Source: Nitrosomonas sp.
Lineage (GTDB): Bacteria > Pseudomonadota > Gammaproteobacteria > Burkholderiales > Nitrosomonadaceae
Reading direction: 5' to 3'
Assembly: GCA_024282035.1 (NCBI GenBank)
Contig: JAMWZR010000010.1
Span: forward strand, 1-64,000
Length of the DNA: 64,000 nucleotides
Position 1 is the first letter of the stretch. The number at the start of each line of letters is the position of its first letter. The notes below the pieces were generated by a model. That model did no database searches, had not been told where the DNA came from, and was given only the letters and a program-made list of their open reading frames with translations. This document shows, piece after piece, positions 9,251 to 18,591 of this stretch. The position numbers and the translations under genes are program-made.

Positions 9251-9808
9251 TCACAGCGGCTTGCCAATCAATTTACGCAGATAAATTTTCTCTCCATTTT
9301 GTACAGGTAATATTTGAGCGCGCTCTGGAGCGTCGTTTTCTGGCATCTCGATTAATGGCGCTTTGTTAAGGGGGTTCTTAGCAGCATCATGAAACACAAA
9401 ATAACGACGCGGCCAATGTGCAATAGTTTGACCGTTATACGTCATAAGCAAACTATCGAGATAGTTCAAAAAACAATGCGCACTTCGAAATTGTTCTGTC
9501 GCTTCATGACGGGAGGGTTCGCTTGACTTCAGTTCGCAACAGAGTATGTAGGGCTCATCCCCAACAACACAAAAGGCAACAGCATCGCATGCACGGTGCA
9601 TAGGGTGTGGCACATTAAACACGTTGCTCCCTGGAAAGCCACACGCATCAAACTTCAGTGCGAAGGCATTTTGTCCCACGCTCACAATATTGATGCTCTT
9701 GAGGCTGGCCTGTTTATGGCTTTCTGTAACAGTGAGCGTTGAATCTTCGCCTTGAACACATTTACTTGGGTTGAATATTTGACCAAGAGTTTGCAACACT
9801 TGTGTCAT
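9251..9808 (-). CDS. Putative PD-(D/E)XK-type nuclease partner of the upstream ATPase
   Basis: About 185 residues; family not recognised. Within it, CDAVAF is followed 15-16 residues later by YILCCELKSS, giving an Asp-x(n)-Glu-x-Lys arrangement (about D76, E93, K95 counting from the GTG at 9811), with a Gln in EATEQFRSA 12 residues on. That spacing and the flanking beta-strands are what a PD-(D/E)XK nuclease core shows; this is inference, not proof. An HPMHRA segment precedes the Asp. The ATG at 9808 overlaps the ATPase TGA by one base (TGATG), so the two are translationally coupled. An alternative GTG start lies one codon upstream. Likely role: effector nuclease of a two-protein system. Confidence 0.6.
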   Translation of the reverse strand: MTQVLQTLGQIFNPSKCVQGEDSTLTVTESHKQASLKSINIVSVGQNAFALKFDACGFPGSNVFNVPHPMHRACDAVAFCVVGDEPYILCCELKSSEPSRHEATEQFRSAHCFLNYLDSLLMTYNGQTIAHWPRRYFVFHDAAKNPLNKAPLIEMPENDAPERAQILPVQNGEKIYLRKLIGKPL

Positions 9809-11214
9809 CACTCGCCCCCATAGCGCAGATCATCCTGCATCCGACCCATATCAAAAATGGTTTTATCAAAGGACTTAACATCAATTCCGAGCTTCTCGTC
9901 AGGAGTAACTTTTAAAAGGGTCTTGAGCGTACGTTTGTTTTTTACTCCTTCAACGGCAAACTTGGCCTCCCCAGTTACATACAAAACAACCTTGTCATGG
10001 GTAAGTTGCTCGTTTTTTCCATAGCCATGTTCGATGCGAATTTTTTCAAAATGAGGAAGATTGCGCGAAAGCATGATAAGGGTATTGATCTCCCGAATGA
10101 TTGTATCGCTGTGTGTAGTGATAAATACCTTAACACCTGCATTAACCAAGGCGGCAATAAAACGAGCCATCTTTCGTTGATTTTCTGGGTGCAAATTAAG
10201 CTCCGGCTCATCAACCATAAGCAAATCACCTTTTATTGCTTGATATTTGAGCCAATACCAAACAATAAGCAGTGATCGTACCGCGCTTGACGCTTCGCCA
10301 AGCCCTAGTTTTACTTTGGCGCCTTTGGGCTGGAAATAGGTAACTCCATCCTTATTCGTTGAGTAGTGACCACCAACGATTTGAGTAAATTGATCGAGCA
10401 ACGAAGGCTCTTCCTTGAGCAATGGACTAAGCTCGCTCTCGGCACTTGGCAAAGCGTTCGTAAAGCGAACGTTATCATCGACGGGCATCGCATAGTCCTT
10501 TCTACGATATATGGTCTCAAATACCATGCCGGGTGTTAAATCGCCACCTCCATCCTTATGTGTCTGCGTTAACAAATCAATAATACGATTTTTTGCTAAG
10601 TTCAATTCGTTGCGAAAGGTGGTCGCTCCAGTACGTTCTGTACTGACCATAAATACGTTTGGCATGCTGCCAGACAGAATCATGTCAACTAGAGCCTCCT
10701 CGATAAATTCTTCCAATGAACTAATTGGAGAATTCATGCCTTCATTAGGTTTAGGGGCAGCAATTTCTACGATTGAAGAGTTTTCTTGCTTAAGAATGGT
10801 AACAAGAAGCCTGTCCTTTCCGCTCCGCAACTCTCTTGAATATTTATCTTTCTTCCAGCGATCATCAATTTTTATCAAAAAATCAAGCTTTGTGCTCTTG
10901 AACAAATCACTTTTCGACGCGAGCATTTCAGGAAGCGCATTGTGAAATCTCTCCAAAACAGACTGACTAATAACAGACCATTCATTAACAATTTTTTCCT
11001 GCGCGTCAATTCTCACAACACCAGATCGTCGTAGTTCCTCGAACTCTTTCGACAGATGAAGATTAATCAATCTTTTCCAGGTTTTTAGCAAACAATAAAG
11101 CGCGTAGGTAACATAGGTTTTACCTGTATTATTTTCACCACAAACTATAGTGAAATCTGCAAGCTCTATTTCTCCCTTATCGAGGGCACCTAAGTTCTCA
11201 AAAGACAATTTCAT
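9808..11214 (-). CDS. OLD/ABC-like AAA family ATPase
   Basis: 468 residues. Walker A GENNTGKT at 26-33; ABC-like signature LGLGEASSAVRSLL near 303-316; Walker B LLMVDEPELNLHP near 331-343; His switch TTHSD near 366-370. This order is that of the SMC/RecF/OLD-type ATPases found in phage-defence systems and some toxin-antitoxin systems. The C-terminal 90 residues carry no TOPRIM motif that I can see, so it is an ATPase without its own OLD nuclease. AGGTT/GAGG lies 5 nt before the ATG at 11214. It is the first gene of a coupled pair with the putative nuclease. Base composition is visibly AT-richer than purT and queG upstream. Confidence 0.8.
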   Translation of the reverse strand: MKLSFENLGALDKGEIELADFTIVCGENNTGKTYVTYALYCLLKTWKRLINLHLSKEFEELRRSGVVRIDAQEKIVNEWSVISQSVLERFHNALPEMLASKSDLFKSTKLDFLIKIDDRWKKDKYSRELRSGKDRLLVTILKQENSSIVEIAAPKPNEGMNSPISSLEEFIEEALVDMILSGSMPNVFMVSTERTGATTFRNELNLAKNRIIDLLTQTHKDGGGDLTPGMVFETIYRRKDYAMPVDDNVRFTNALPSAESELSPLLKEEPSLLDQFTQIVGGHYSTNKDGVTYFQPKGAKVKLGLGEASSAVRSLLIVWYWLKYQAIKGDLLMVDEPELNLHPENQRKMARFIAALVNAGVKVFITTHSDTIIREINTLIMLSRNLPHFEKIRIEHGYGKNEQLTHDKVVLYVTGEAKFAVEGVKNKRTLKTLLKVTPDEKLGIDVKSFDKTIFDMGRMQDDLRYGGE

Positions 11215-11290
11215 ACTAACCTCGCTTTAAATGTAGCTATCACACACAAGGGATTACATCTTGACATCACATATTAACAATCAACTCATC

Positions 11291-12199
11291 TCAACCGCGC
11301 ATCACCCGGTAATTAGCCGTCAATCGACACTCTCCTCCCGCCGCAACTTCAACGACATCATCCGCCGCATTGGTTGTTTCCACACACAATAAGCGTTGAT
11401 AGTCGTGATCTTCCAGATCCGCCATGTCCTTGGCGATTTTCTCCCATGGATTCCATACCACCGCGGTTTTACTGCCTTGTGAAGTAATTTGGATGCGGCG
11501 ATTAAAGGCTGCGTCGTCGATGGTCAGGGTATTGCCGACGTTCAGATAGATGCGGTCCACTTCGGCGCTGATGGTAACATCACCAGTCTGGTGTTTTTGC
11601 GCGCTGCCACCACCGGCTTTGTCGAGATAATCACAATCGGCCAGTCCCAGCACTTTTGCGCGGCTGATGTCGCCAACCTTGAAATAAGTGTGAAACGCCT
11701 GGGTAATGGTGAATTTTTCCTTGCCGGTATTACGCGTGATCAATGACAAATTTAAGCTATCGCCGATAACGATTTCCTGCCTCAGGCTAAAGGCATGTGG
11801 CCAGATGGCTTGCGTTTCCGGGGTATCGTCCAATCCGACAGTGACTTTGATGTCGCCATTGGCCAGCGCCTCCGTGGCTACCACATTCCAGCCGCGATTA
11901 CGTACGAAACCATGCCCGGGGCGGCCTTTGCCTTCCGGATCGGCGCCGAACCACGGCCAACAGATCGGCGCGCCGCCCTTGATGGCTTTGCCGTCCTGGT
12001 AATACGCCTTTTCGCTCAGAAATAGTACGTCTTCCGCTTCACCGGCCGGTTGGTATGACAGCACCTGACCGGCATGAATCGAGATCAGCGCTTTGGCCTT
12101 GGCGGATTCAACCTGAATCATCGGCAATCCACCTTTGCCGGCGATAAATTTCAGTTGTCCTTCGATACCGAAATTGGCGTTCAATTGTTCAATAGTCAT
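11291..12199 (-). CDS. yeaD: D-hexose-6-phosphate mutarotase (YeaD-like aldose epimerase)
   Basis: 302 residues with a galactose-mutarotase-like beta-sandwich fold. Visible family motifs: GGAPICWPWFG, GHGFVRNRGW, the catalytic His in AFHTYFKVGD and the catalytic Glu in LLCVETTNAADD. It interconverts alpha and beta anomers of hexose 6-phosphates in the cytoplasm. AAGGAAA precedes the ATG. It follows purT on the same strand with a 30-bp gap, so queG-purT-yeaD may be one transcript. The next gene downstream on the strand is the ATPase/nuclease module after 76 bp. Confidence 0.9.
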   Translation of the reverse strand: MTIEQLNANFGIEGQLKFIAGKGGLPMIQVESAKAKALISIHAGQVLSYQPAGEAEDVLFLSEKAYYQDGKAIKGGAPICWPWFGADPEGKGRPGHGFVRNRGWNVVATEALANGDIKVTVGLDDTPETQAIWPHAFSLRQEIVIGDSLNLSLITRNTGKEKFTITQAFHTYFKVGDISRAKVLGLADCDYLDKAGGGSAQKHQTGDVTISAEVDRIYLNVGNTLTIDDAAFNRRIQITSQGSKTAVVWNPWEKIAKDMADLEDHDYQRLLCVETTNAADDVVEVAAGGECRLTANYRVMRG

Positions 12200-12229
12200 T
12201 ATTTTTCCTTTAGTCCTGATTGATAAGAG

Positions 12230-13441
12230 TTAATCTTTGATTGGCACGACCCTGCTGGCAGCCAGCTTGGCACGCTCACGCGCCTGGTCCGTATCGCTGC
12301 CATTCGCCAGCGCCACACCCATGCGTCGTCGTTTGAACGACTCCGGTTTGCCGAACAGACGGATATCACTTTGCGGCACCTTGAGCGCATCAACCACGCC
12401 GGAAAAGGCAATGCCTTTAGTTTCGAGTTGGCCGTAAATCACGGCACTGGCCCCGGGTGCGAGCAGCAAAGTGTCGACTGGAAGCCCCAGAATTGCACGC
12501 GCGTGCAAATCGAATTCGCTCTGCTTCTGGCTGCACATCGTCACCATGCCAGTGTCGTGCGGCCGCGGACTGACTTCGCTAAACCACACGTCGTCGCCTT
12601 TGACGAACAATTCCACGCCGAAAATGCCCAGACCACCCAGATCATCGGTGATGATTTTGGCGATTTCGCGCGCGCGCTGTAGCGCCAACGGAGACATCGC
12701 CTGCGGTTGCCAGCTTTCGACATAATCGCCATGCACCTGAACATGGCCGATCTGTTCGCAGAAATGCGTGTTGATATGCCCTTCGCCATCCCGCGCACGC
12801 ACGGTCAATTGTGTAATTTCATAATCGAAATGAATCACACCCTCGACGATGACACGTCCTTGGTCGACCCGACTGCCGCTGGCAGCATAATCCCAGGCTG
12901 CTTTGACTTCACCGGCATGATCGACACGAGACTGCCCTTTCCCGGACGACGACATCACTGGTTTGACGATGCAGGGGTAGCCGATCTTAGTATCGATGGC
13001 TGCTTGCAATTCCGCCAGACTGTTGGCAAAGGCAAACGGCGATGTCGGCAAATCCAAAGTTTCTGCTGCCAGACAACGAATGCCCTCGCGATTCATCGTC
13101 AACCGGGCGGCACGCGCAGTCGGAATTACCATGGCCATACCGGCTTGTTCGATTTCGACCAGCATGTCGGTGGCGATCGCTTCAATTTCCGGAACAATAA
13201 TATCGGGCCGTTCCTGTTCAACCAGTGCACGCAACGCCTGACCGTCCGCCATGTTGATCACGTGCGCACGATGCGCCACCTGATGTCCCGGTGCATTGGC
13301 GTAACGATCCACTGCGATTGTTTCGACCCCTAAACGCTGCAGCGCAATGATGACTTCCTTGCCGAGTTCGCCACTGCCGAGCAGCATGACTTTGGTCGCC
13401 GACGGACTCAGCGGCGTACCGATAACCGATGGTGTTTTCAT
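12230..13441 (-). CDS. purT: Formate-dependent phosphoribosylglycinamide formyltransferase
   Basis: 403 residues. ATP-grasp enzyme that makes formyl-GAR from GAR, formate and ATP, the folate-independent route of purine synthesis. Visible: the N-terminal [18 protein letters not shown] nucleotide-binding loop, SSSGKGQS loop, [20 protein letters not shown] (Glu and Asn/Ser metal region) and PHDTGMVTM. The open frame extends much further upstream, but family length and the AGGAGT site 7-8 nt before the ATG at 13441 fix the start. That site lies inside the end of queG, whose stop is 5 bp away. Probably co-transcribed with queG and yeaD. Confidence 0.95.
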   Translation of the reverse strand: MKTPSVIGTPLSPSATKVMLLGSGELGKEVIIALQRLGVETIAVDRYANAPGHQVAHRAHVINMADGQALRALVEQERPDIIVPEIEAIATDMLVEIEQAGMAMVIPTARAARLTMNREGIRCLAAETLDLPTSPFAFANSLAELQAAIDTKIGYPCIVKPVMSSSGKGQSRVDHAGEVKAAWDYAASGSRVDQGRVIVEGVIHFDYEITQLTVRARDGEGHINTHFCEQIGHVQVHGDYVESWQPQAMSPLALQRAREIAKIITDDLGGLGIFGVELFVKGDDVWFSEVSPRPHDTGMVTMCSQKQSEFDLHARAILGLPVDTLLLAPGASAVIYGQLETKGIAFSGVVDALKVPQSDIRLFGKPESFKRRRMGVALANGSDTDQARERAKLAASRVVPIKD

Positions 13442-13445
13442 ATGT

Positions 13446-14558
13446 TTACTCCTGATTGCTTGTTCTTTTTTGATGTTGTTGCTGCAGCGCCCACTGCACA
13501 TGCTCGCGCACCAGCTCGGATGCGTCGTCTGCCCGTCCCTGCAGTGCCCTAACGATATCGTTCGAATATGGCGCATTGCCAAGGCCGACAGCAATGTTGC
13601 GCAACCATTGTTTGTAGCCAATGCGGCGAATCGCGCTGCCGGCCAGTTTGGCTTCGAATGTAGCCTGATCCCAGCCGAACAATTCGACCAGCGATACATC
13701 GTCCAAGCCATTGCGCACATGAAAATCGGCTTCCTGCGTGATGTGGGCATACTTGTTCCACGGACAAACCAGCTGGCAATCGTCACAACCATAGACGCGA
13801 TTGCCGATCAGTGGTCGCAGCGACTCCGGTATGCTGTCCTTCATCTCGATGGTCAGATAAGAAATGCAACGTCGTGCATCCAGCCGATAAGGCGCAGTGA
13901 TGGCTTGAGTGGGGCAGATATCGATACAGCGGGTGCAACTGCCACAATAATTCCCGGTTTCCTCATCGACCGGCAATGGCAGGTCGACATACATTTCACC
14001 GAGAAAAAACATCGATCCGGCCTGGCGATTCAGTAACAATGTGTGCTTGCCGCGCCAGCCCAGACCGGCTTTCTGCGCCCATGCCACTTCCATGACCGGC
14101 GCACTGTCCGAAAAAACCCGATACTGGAAAGTGCCGATCTGCGCGGTCATTCTGTCGGCCAGCTTTTGCAAACGCGCCCGTACCACCTTGTGGTAATCGC
14201 GTCCCAGCGCATAGCGGGAAATGAAAGCTCCAGTGCCAGAGCGAATGACATCCCAGCTATTTTTTACATGCGGTGGTGCATAATTCATACACACGGACAG
14301 GATGCGCTGTGTACCGGGTTCGAGTTCAGCAGGTCGCGTACGCTTGGTGCCGTGTTTCGCCATATAATCCATGTCGCCGTGGCAACCCTGTTCTAGCCAT
14401 TTGAACAAACCGCTCTCCACAGCCGACATGTCGGCATGGGCATCGGCAATACAAATGGCTTGAAATCCCAGTTCCCGGCTCCAGATTTTGATATCGTTAA
14501 CTAGCGCCACATAATCCGGCAATGATTTTTTCGAGGTATTTTCTTGCATAGCACGCAT
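13446..14558 (-). CDS. queG: Epoxyqueuosine reductase
   Basis: 370 residues. It makes queuosine from epoxyqueuosine in tRNA anticodons using cobalamin and two 4Fe-4S clusters. Cluster ligands are visible in [16 protein letters not shown] and [13 protein letters not shown]. The C-terminal HEAT-like repeat region is present ([12 protein letters not shown]...). Two in-frame ATGs at 14558 and 14549 are possible starts. Its first codons overlap the TTG start of tsaE on the other strand, so promoters of both genes must sit within the opposite gene. First gene of the likely queG-purT-yeaD unit. Confidence 0.95.
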   Translation of the reverse strand: MRAMQENTSKKSLPDYVALVNDIKIWSRELGFQAICIADAHADMSAVESGLFKWLEQGCHGDMDYMAKHGTKRTRPAELEPGTQRILSVCMNYAPPHVKNSWDVIRSGTGAFISRYALGRDYHKVVRARLQKLADRMTAQIGTFQYRVFSDSAPVMEVAWAQKAGLGWRGKHTLLLNRQAGSMFFLGEMYVDLPLPVDEETGNYCGSCTRCIDICPTQAITAPYRLDARRCISYLTIEMKDSIPESLRPLIGNRVYGCDDCQLVCPWNKYAHITQEADFHVRNGLDDVSLVELFGWDQATFEAKLAGSAIRRIGYKQWLRNIAVGLGNAPYSNDIVRALQGRADDASELVREHVQWALQQQHQKRTSNQE

Positions 14559-15050
14559 TTTACAGATTCCAAACCCGATTCAGGTTTGCATTTCGATTTT
14601 TCCGATGAAACCAGCCTGCTGAATTGGGCTGGAAAACTGGCATCCTGCCTGCACGCTGGCATGACCATTCATCTTTCCGGCACACTGGGCGCCGGCAAAA
14701 CCACGCTCACACGCGGCATTCTACATGGACTGGGTCATACCCATCACGTCAGGAGTCCCACCTATAATTTAGTTGAAATCTATAAAATTTCTAGGTTATA
14801 CTTGTATCACTTTGATTTTTATCGGTTCAATGATCGATACGAATGGGAAGAAGCAGGCTTCCGCGAATATTTTAACCCGGATTCCATCTGCATCGTGGAA
14901 TGGCCGGAAAAAGCGGGTGATCTGCTACCCACGGCCGACATACAAATCTTTCTTGAAATTGTTGATTCGGGACGCAGTTTAAGAATACGTGCTGGCACAG
15001 AAACAGGAAACCAATGCCTAGAAAAATTGAAGAATCAGATCCGTATGTAA
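14544..15050 (+). CDS. tsaE: tRNA threonylcarbamoyladenosine biosynthesis ATPase TsaE
   Basis: 168 residues. Walker A SGTLGAGKTTLTRG near residue 50, then the family phrase SPTYNLVEIY, LYHFDFYRF and CIVEWPEKAG. TsaE drives the TsaB-TsaD complex that makes t6A37 in ANN-decoding tRNAs. The start appears to be TTG at 14544, because no ATG precedes the P-loop region at a suitable place. Bases about 14760-14840 are clearly AT-richer than the rest of the gene although the protein motifs are kept. Its 3' end overlaps the start of amiC by 37 bp, and tsaE-amiC is a common gene order. Confidence 0.93.
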   Translation: MHSTHFTDSKPDSGLHFDFSDETSLLNWAGKLASCLHAGMTIHLSGTLGAGKTTLTRGILHGLGHTHHVRSPTYNLVEIYKISRLYLYHFDFYRFNDRYEWEEAGFREYFNPDSICIVEWPEKAGDLLPTADIQIFLEIVDSGRSLRIRAGTETGNQCLEKLKNQIRM

Positions 15051-16471
15051 AGTTGAATGTGTTCGGATGCGTGCACGCCTGCATGGCGTGGTTTGCTTCT
15101 TCGTTGCCATCATTTCTGGGATTGTTGCTGCTGAGTCTTGCCATGTTCGCTCACGCGGCTCCAGCAATCAAATCTGTACACGTCGGACTTACACCCGACT
15201 ATACCCGCATTACATTGGAATCCAATGAACCACTGCAATACGAGTTGAGTATGTTGGACAATCCGCATCGTGTCATCATGGACCTCAGGAACGTCAAGCT
15301 CACACCCGCATTGAATGCCTTGCCACAAAAAGTCGATGCCATTGATCCATTCGTGCAGAAAGTACGTATCGGGCAGTTCAAGTCTGATGTCATCCGCCTC
15401 GTTTTCGACTTGAAGGCAAATGTGGTACCCAAAACATTTGTCGTAGCGCCAAACAACAATATGCAGCATCGCCTGGTACTGGATATCTATCACCCCGATA
15501 AAGCGGGAAAGATTCCGGACACTGCGCGTATCGATAATATGGCGGGAACCGATCATGATGCCGATGTCCTTGAAGATCTGGTCACCTCGCTGTCACAACC
15601 CGTGCGGCAAGCCAAGGTACAGGCTGCTGCACCAATCCCACAGTCGCATCAACCACCGCGCACCAAACCTCAAGTCAGTCCTGCCAAACAAAGTGGCAAT
15701 ACAGCGAGCAGTAAAAACCAGGAGCGTAAGGCAGCCACCAAGGTACCGCGCATGCTGATTGTTGCCATTGATGCAGGACATGGCGGTAAGGATCCGGGTG
15801 CCGTGGGCAGTTTGGGTACACACGAGAAGGATGTCACACTGGCCATTGCTCGCAAACTGAAGGAACGCATCGACAAGGAACCAAACATGCGCGCCGTACT
15901 GACGCGCGATGGCGATTACTACATCTCGTTGCAGCAGCGCCGTATCAATGCCCGCCGCGCCAATGCCAGCCTGTTCGTTTCCATTCACGCCGACGCCAAT
16001 CCTAAACCTCATGCACACGGTTCCTCGGTTTTCACCCTGTCGGAACATGGCGCATCATCAACCACGGCAAGTTGGCTGGCCAACAAGGAAAATAGCGTGG
16101 ATAACGATTTGATGGGCGGTATCGACATCACCACCAAATCCAAGGATATCAAGGAGCTGTTGCTTGATCTGTCGGTCAACGCGACGATCAATGACAGTGT
16201 CAAACTGGCCGAACAGGTATTAAAACAACTTGGTGATGTCAATCATCTACACAAGCGACAGGTTGAACAGGCCGGCTTTGCTGTGCTCAAGTCACCCGAC
16301 ATTCCTTCCATCCTGGTCGAAACTGCATTCCTGAGCAATCCACGGGAAGAAGAAAAATTGCGCAACCATATGTATCAGAACAAGTTGGCCGACGCGGTAT
16401 TTTCCGGCATCAAAAGCTACTTCATCAAAAATCCGGCCATCGCACAGACAGAAATGGCACGTGTAAAATAG
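15014..16471 (+). CDS. amiC: N-acetylmuramoyl-L-alanine amidase, AMIN plus Amidase_3
   Basis: 485 residues. An N-terminal signal segment (SLPSFLGLLLLSLAMFAHA) sends it to the periplasm. An AMIN domain follows (about 50-155, with VHVGLTPDYTRITLES and HRVIMDLRNV), then a polar linker, then the zinc amidase (about 245-475): AIDAGHGGKDPGAVG (His), GTHEKDVTLA (Glu), SLFVSIHADA (His) and SILVETAFLSN (catalytic Glu). It cleaves the amide between MurNAc and the peptide during daughter-cell separation; the AMIN domain targets it to the septum. The start overlaps tsaE, indicating coupling. Confidence 0.93.
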   Translation: MPRKIEESDPYVKLNVFGCVHACMAWFASSLPSFLGLLLLSLAMFAHAAPAIKSVHVGLTPDYTRITLESNEPLQYELSMLDNPHRVIMDLRNVKLTPALNALPQKVDAIDPFVQKVRIGQFKSDVIRLVFDLKANVVPKTFVVAPNNNMQHRLVLDIYHPDKAGKIPDTARIDNMAGTDHDADVLEDLVTSLSQPVRQAKVQAAAPIPQSHQPPRTKPQVSPAKQSGNTASSKNQERKAATKVPRMLIVAIDAGHGGKDPGAVGSLGTHEKDVTLAIARKLKERIDKEPNMRAVLTRDGDYYISLQQRRINARRANASLFVSIHADANPKPHAHGSSVFTLSEHGASSTTASWLANKENSVDNDLMGGIDITTKSKDIKELLLDLSVNATINDSVKLAEQVLKQLGDVNHLHKRQVEQAGFAVLKSPDIPSILVETAFLSNPREEEKLRNHMYQNKLADAVFSGIKSYFIKNPAIAQTEMARVK

Positions 16472-16647
16472 TGCCCGTTCATCAGAATTTTAGAAAGCAA
16501 CCCGAGTTGTCAATTTAGACACACCTTTACCGATAACCTGCTCCCGGCTCAAAGTTATCTTGCCAAATCCACGAAGATATTGATAATTTGATCGGAACAA
16601 TTCACTCCGGGCCATCGCACCACAAATCGAATACCGCACACCAACGC

Positions 16648-17778
16648 ATGCAAAACGACTCCAGACTGACACAATGGTATCAACTCGAGGACAGACAGAA
16701 TGTTCCCTGCATCTGCCTGACCGGGAACTATACCCTGCCAGCACTCGAGGATGTTTTTGATGATCTGGCAAGCGATCTGGCCCAGCAAGCACAAAAACCG
16801 GATTTGCGCTGGAACCTCCTGGGCATCCAGCAAATCGACAGTGCTGGCATTACCATGCTGTGGCAGGCCTGGCATGCACAACGCCCACAGCAGATCGAAT
16901 TGCGCCCCGAGCATGAAAAAATGATCGAACGACTGGAACAGCTTCCGGTGCATCAGCCTGCATCGATACCTTCCGATTGGTTGTGGCCGATTACACAAAT
17001 TGGCCAACTGTCCTTGCTGTTATGGCAGCACACCATCAGCCTGGTCACCTTGATCGGCCAGTTGTTGCTAGACATGGGTTATCTGATCCGCCACCCGGCC
17101 TATATTCCATGGCGTGAGATTTCAGCCAATCTGTTTCGCACCGGTGCGCAAGCACTCGGCATTACAGCCTTGGTTGGCTTCCTGATCGGTATTGTGATCA
17201 GCTATCTATCCTCCAAACAACTCCAGCTTTTCGGCGCCGATATTTTCATTATCAATATTCTGGGCATCAGCATCATTCGCGAACTGGGACCCATGCTGGC
17301 GGCCATTCTGGTGGCCGGCCGTTCTGGATCGTCAATGACGGCACAGCTAGGCGTCATGCGAGTAACTCAAGAACTGGATGCGCTCACGGTAATGGGTATT
17401 TCACACAGTTTGCGGTTGATCCTGCCCAAGATTCTGGGATTGGGTCTCGCCATGCCTTTACTGGTGATATGGACGAGCGCCATGGCGCTCATCGGCGGCA
17501 TGGTTGCTGCAGAACTGCAGTTAGGTTTGAGTATCCAGTACTTTATTTCCACATTGCCTGACTCCGTCCCGATCGGAAACTTGTGGTTGGGACTGGGCAA
17601 GGGCGTGGTGTGCGGCATGGTCATCGCGTTGATTGCCTGTCATTTCGGCATGCGCATCAAACCCAATACCGAAAGCCTCGGTGAAGGCACGACCTCCTCG
17701 GTGGTGACAGCCATAACGATGGTCATCATTGTGGATGCCATCTTTGCCATCCTATTTTCCGATGTGGGGTTACCCTGA
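16648..17778 (+). CDS. MlaE-family ABC permease with N-terminal STAS-like domain
   Basis: 376 residues from the ATG at 16648; a TTG 60 bp upstream is less likely. Residues about 1-110 form a STAS-like domain (NLLGIQQIDSAGITMLWQAW is the typical switch region), fused to the MlaE/YrbE permease (about 120-376) with motifs IRELGPMLAAILVAGRSGSS and the LDALTVMGISH segment. In the classical Mla system the STAS protein MlaB is separate; here it is built in. First gene of a four-gene operon (permease, ATPase, MCE protein, lipoprotein) likely moving phospholipid or other lipid between the membranes. Confidence 0.9.
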   Translation: MQNDSRLTQWYQLEDRQNVPCICLTGNYTLPALEDVFDDLASDLAQQAQKPDLRWNLLGIQQIDSAGITMLWQAWHAQRPQQIELRPEHEKMIERLEQLPVHQPASIPSDWLWPITQIGQLSLLLWQHTISLVTLIGQLLLDMGYLIRHPAYIPWREISANLFRTGAQALGITALVGFLIGIVISYLSSKQLQLFGADIFIINILGISIIRELGPMLAAILVAGRSGSSMTAQLGVMRVTQELDALTVMGISHSLRLILPKILGLGLAMPLLVIWTSAMALIGGMVAAELQLGLSIQYFISTLPDSVPIGNLWLGLGKGVVCGMVIALIACHFGMRIKPNTESLGEGTTSSVVTAITMVIIVDAIFAILFSDVGLP

Positions 17779-17781
17779 AGC

Positions 17782-18591
17782 ATGAGCCATTCTCAATGTA
17801 TCATCGAAATCGAGGCGCTTCACACGCAATTTGGCGATCATATCGTTCATCAGGACCTGAATCTGTGCGTCTATCGTGGAGAAATCCTGACGCTGGTTGG
17901 GGGCTCGGGAAGCGGCAAAACCACCTTGCTGCGACAAATGCTCGGACTGGAACAACCCATTCAGGGAGTGGTCAAAATCTTTGGGCACAATCGCAACGAT
18001 CTGCAATCCATTCAACAAAACAAGAACATCCGTGGCCGCTCCGGTGTGCTGTTTCAGCAAGGTGCGCTGTTCAGTGCGCTGACAGTATTTGACAATGTGG
18101 CGCTGCCATTGCGTGAACGCCATTCCCTGTCCGAAGCCAGTATCCGTGAGCTAGTGATGCTCAAGCTCAACATGGTTGCCATCGGTCCGGAACATGCCGA
18201 CAAGATGCCAGCAGCCCTGTCCGGCGGCATGATCAAACGCGTAGCTCTGGCACGGGCGCTGGCATTGGACCCAGAACTGTTATTTCTCGACGAACCCACA
18301 GCGGGACTCGATCCGGTATTGAGCGAAAGCTTTGTCGAGTTGATCAGGACATTACGCAGTGAAATGGATTTAACCATCGTCATGGTGACACACGATCTCG
18401 ACACCCTAGTTGCCCTGTCCGACCGCATAGCCATTCTGGCTGAACAGAAAGTCATTGCCGTTGGCCCTTTGAATGAAATCGTACAATTGACGCACCCATT
18501 CATTGTCAGTTTCTTTAAGAGCATCCATCCCCATTCAAAACCTCAGACTTTATCGGAGCCCTCATGGAAAACCGAGCCCATGCCCTCATAG
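17782..18591 (+). CDS. MlaF-like ABC transporter ATP-binding protein
   Basis: 269 residues. Walker A VGGSGSGKTTLL, Q-loop FQQGALFSALTVFDNV, signature LSGGMIKRVALARAL, Walker B LLFLDEPTAGLDP and H-loop VMVTHD are all intact. It powers the MlaE-type permease encoded 3 bp upstream. The FQQGALFS and AGLDPV wording is typical of the Mla/Mkl branch. The last 28 bp overlap the MCE-domain gene. The tail after the ATPase core (about residues 245-269) is short and polar. Confidence 0.92.
   Translation: MSHSQCIIEIEALHTQFGDHIVHQDLNLCVYRGEILTLVGGSGSGKTTLLRQMLGLEQPIQGVVKIFGHNRNDLQSIQQNKNIRGRSGVLFQQGALFSALTVFDNVALPLRERHSLSEASIRELVMLKLNMVAIGPEHADKMPAALSGGMIKRVALARALALDPELLFLDEPTAGLDPVLSESFVELIRTLRSEMDLTIVMVTHDLDTLVALSDRIAILAEQKVIAVGPLNEIVQLTHPFIVSFFKSIHPHSKPQTLSEPSWKTEPMPS

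Noticed and set aside
12707-13333. 208-codon plus-strand frame opposite purT
   Set aside because: Shadow of a fully recognisable purT; no ribosome site.
13442-13792. Upstream extension of purT by 117 codons
   Set aside because: This part is the other frame of queG; the AGGAGT site and family length fix the start at 13441.
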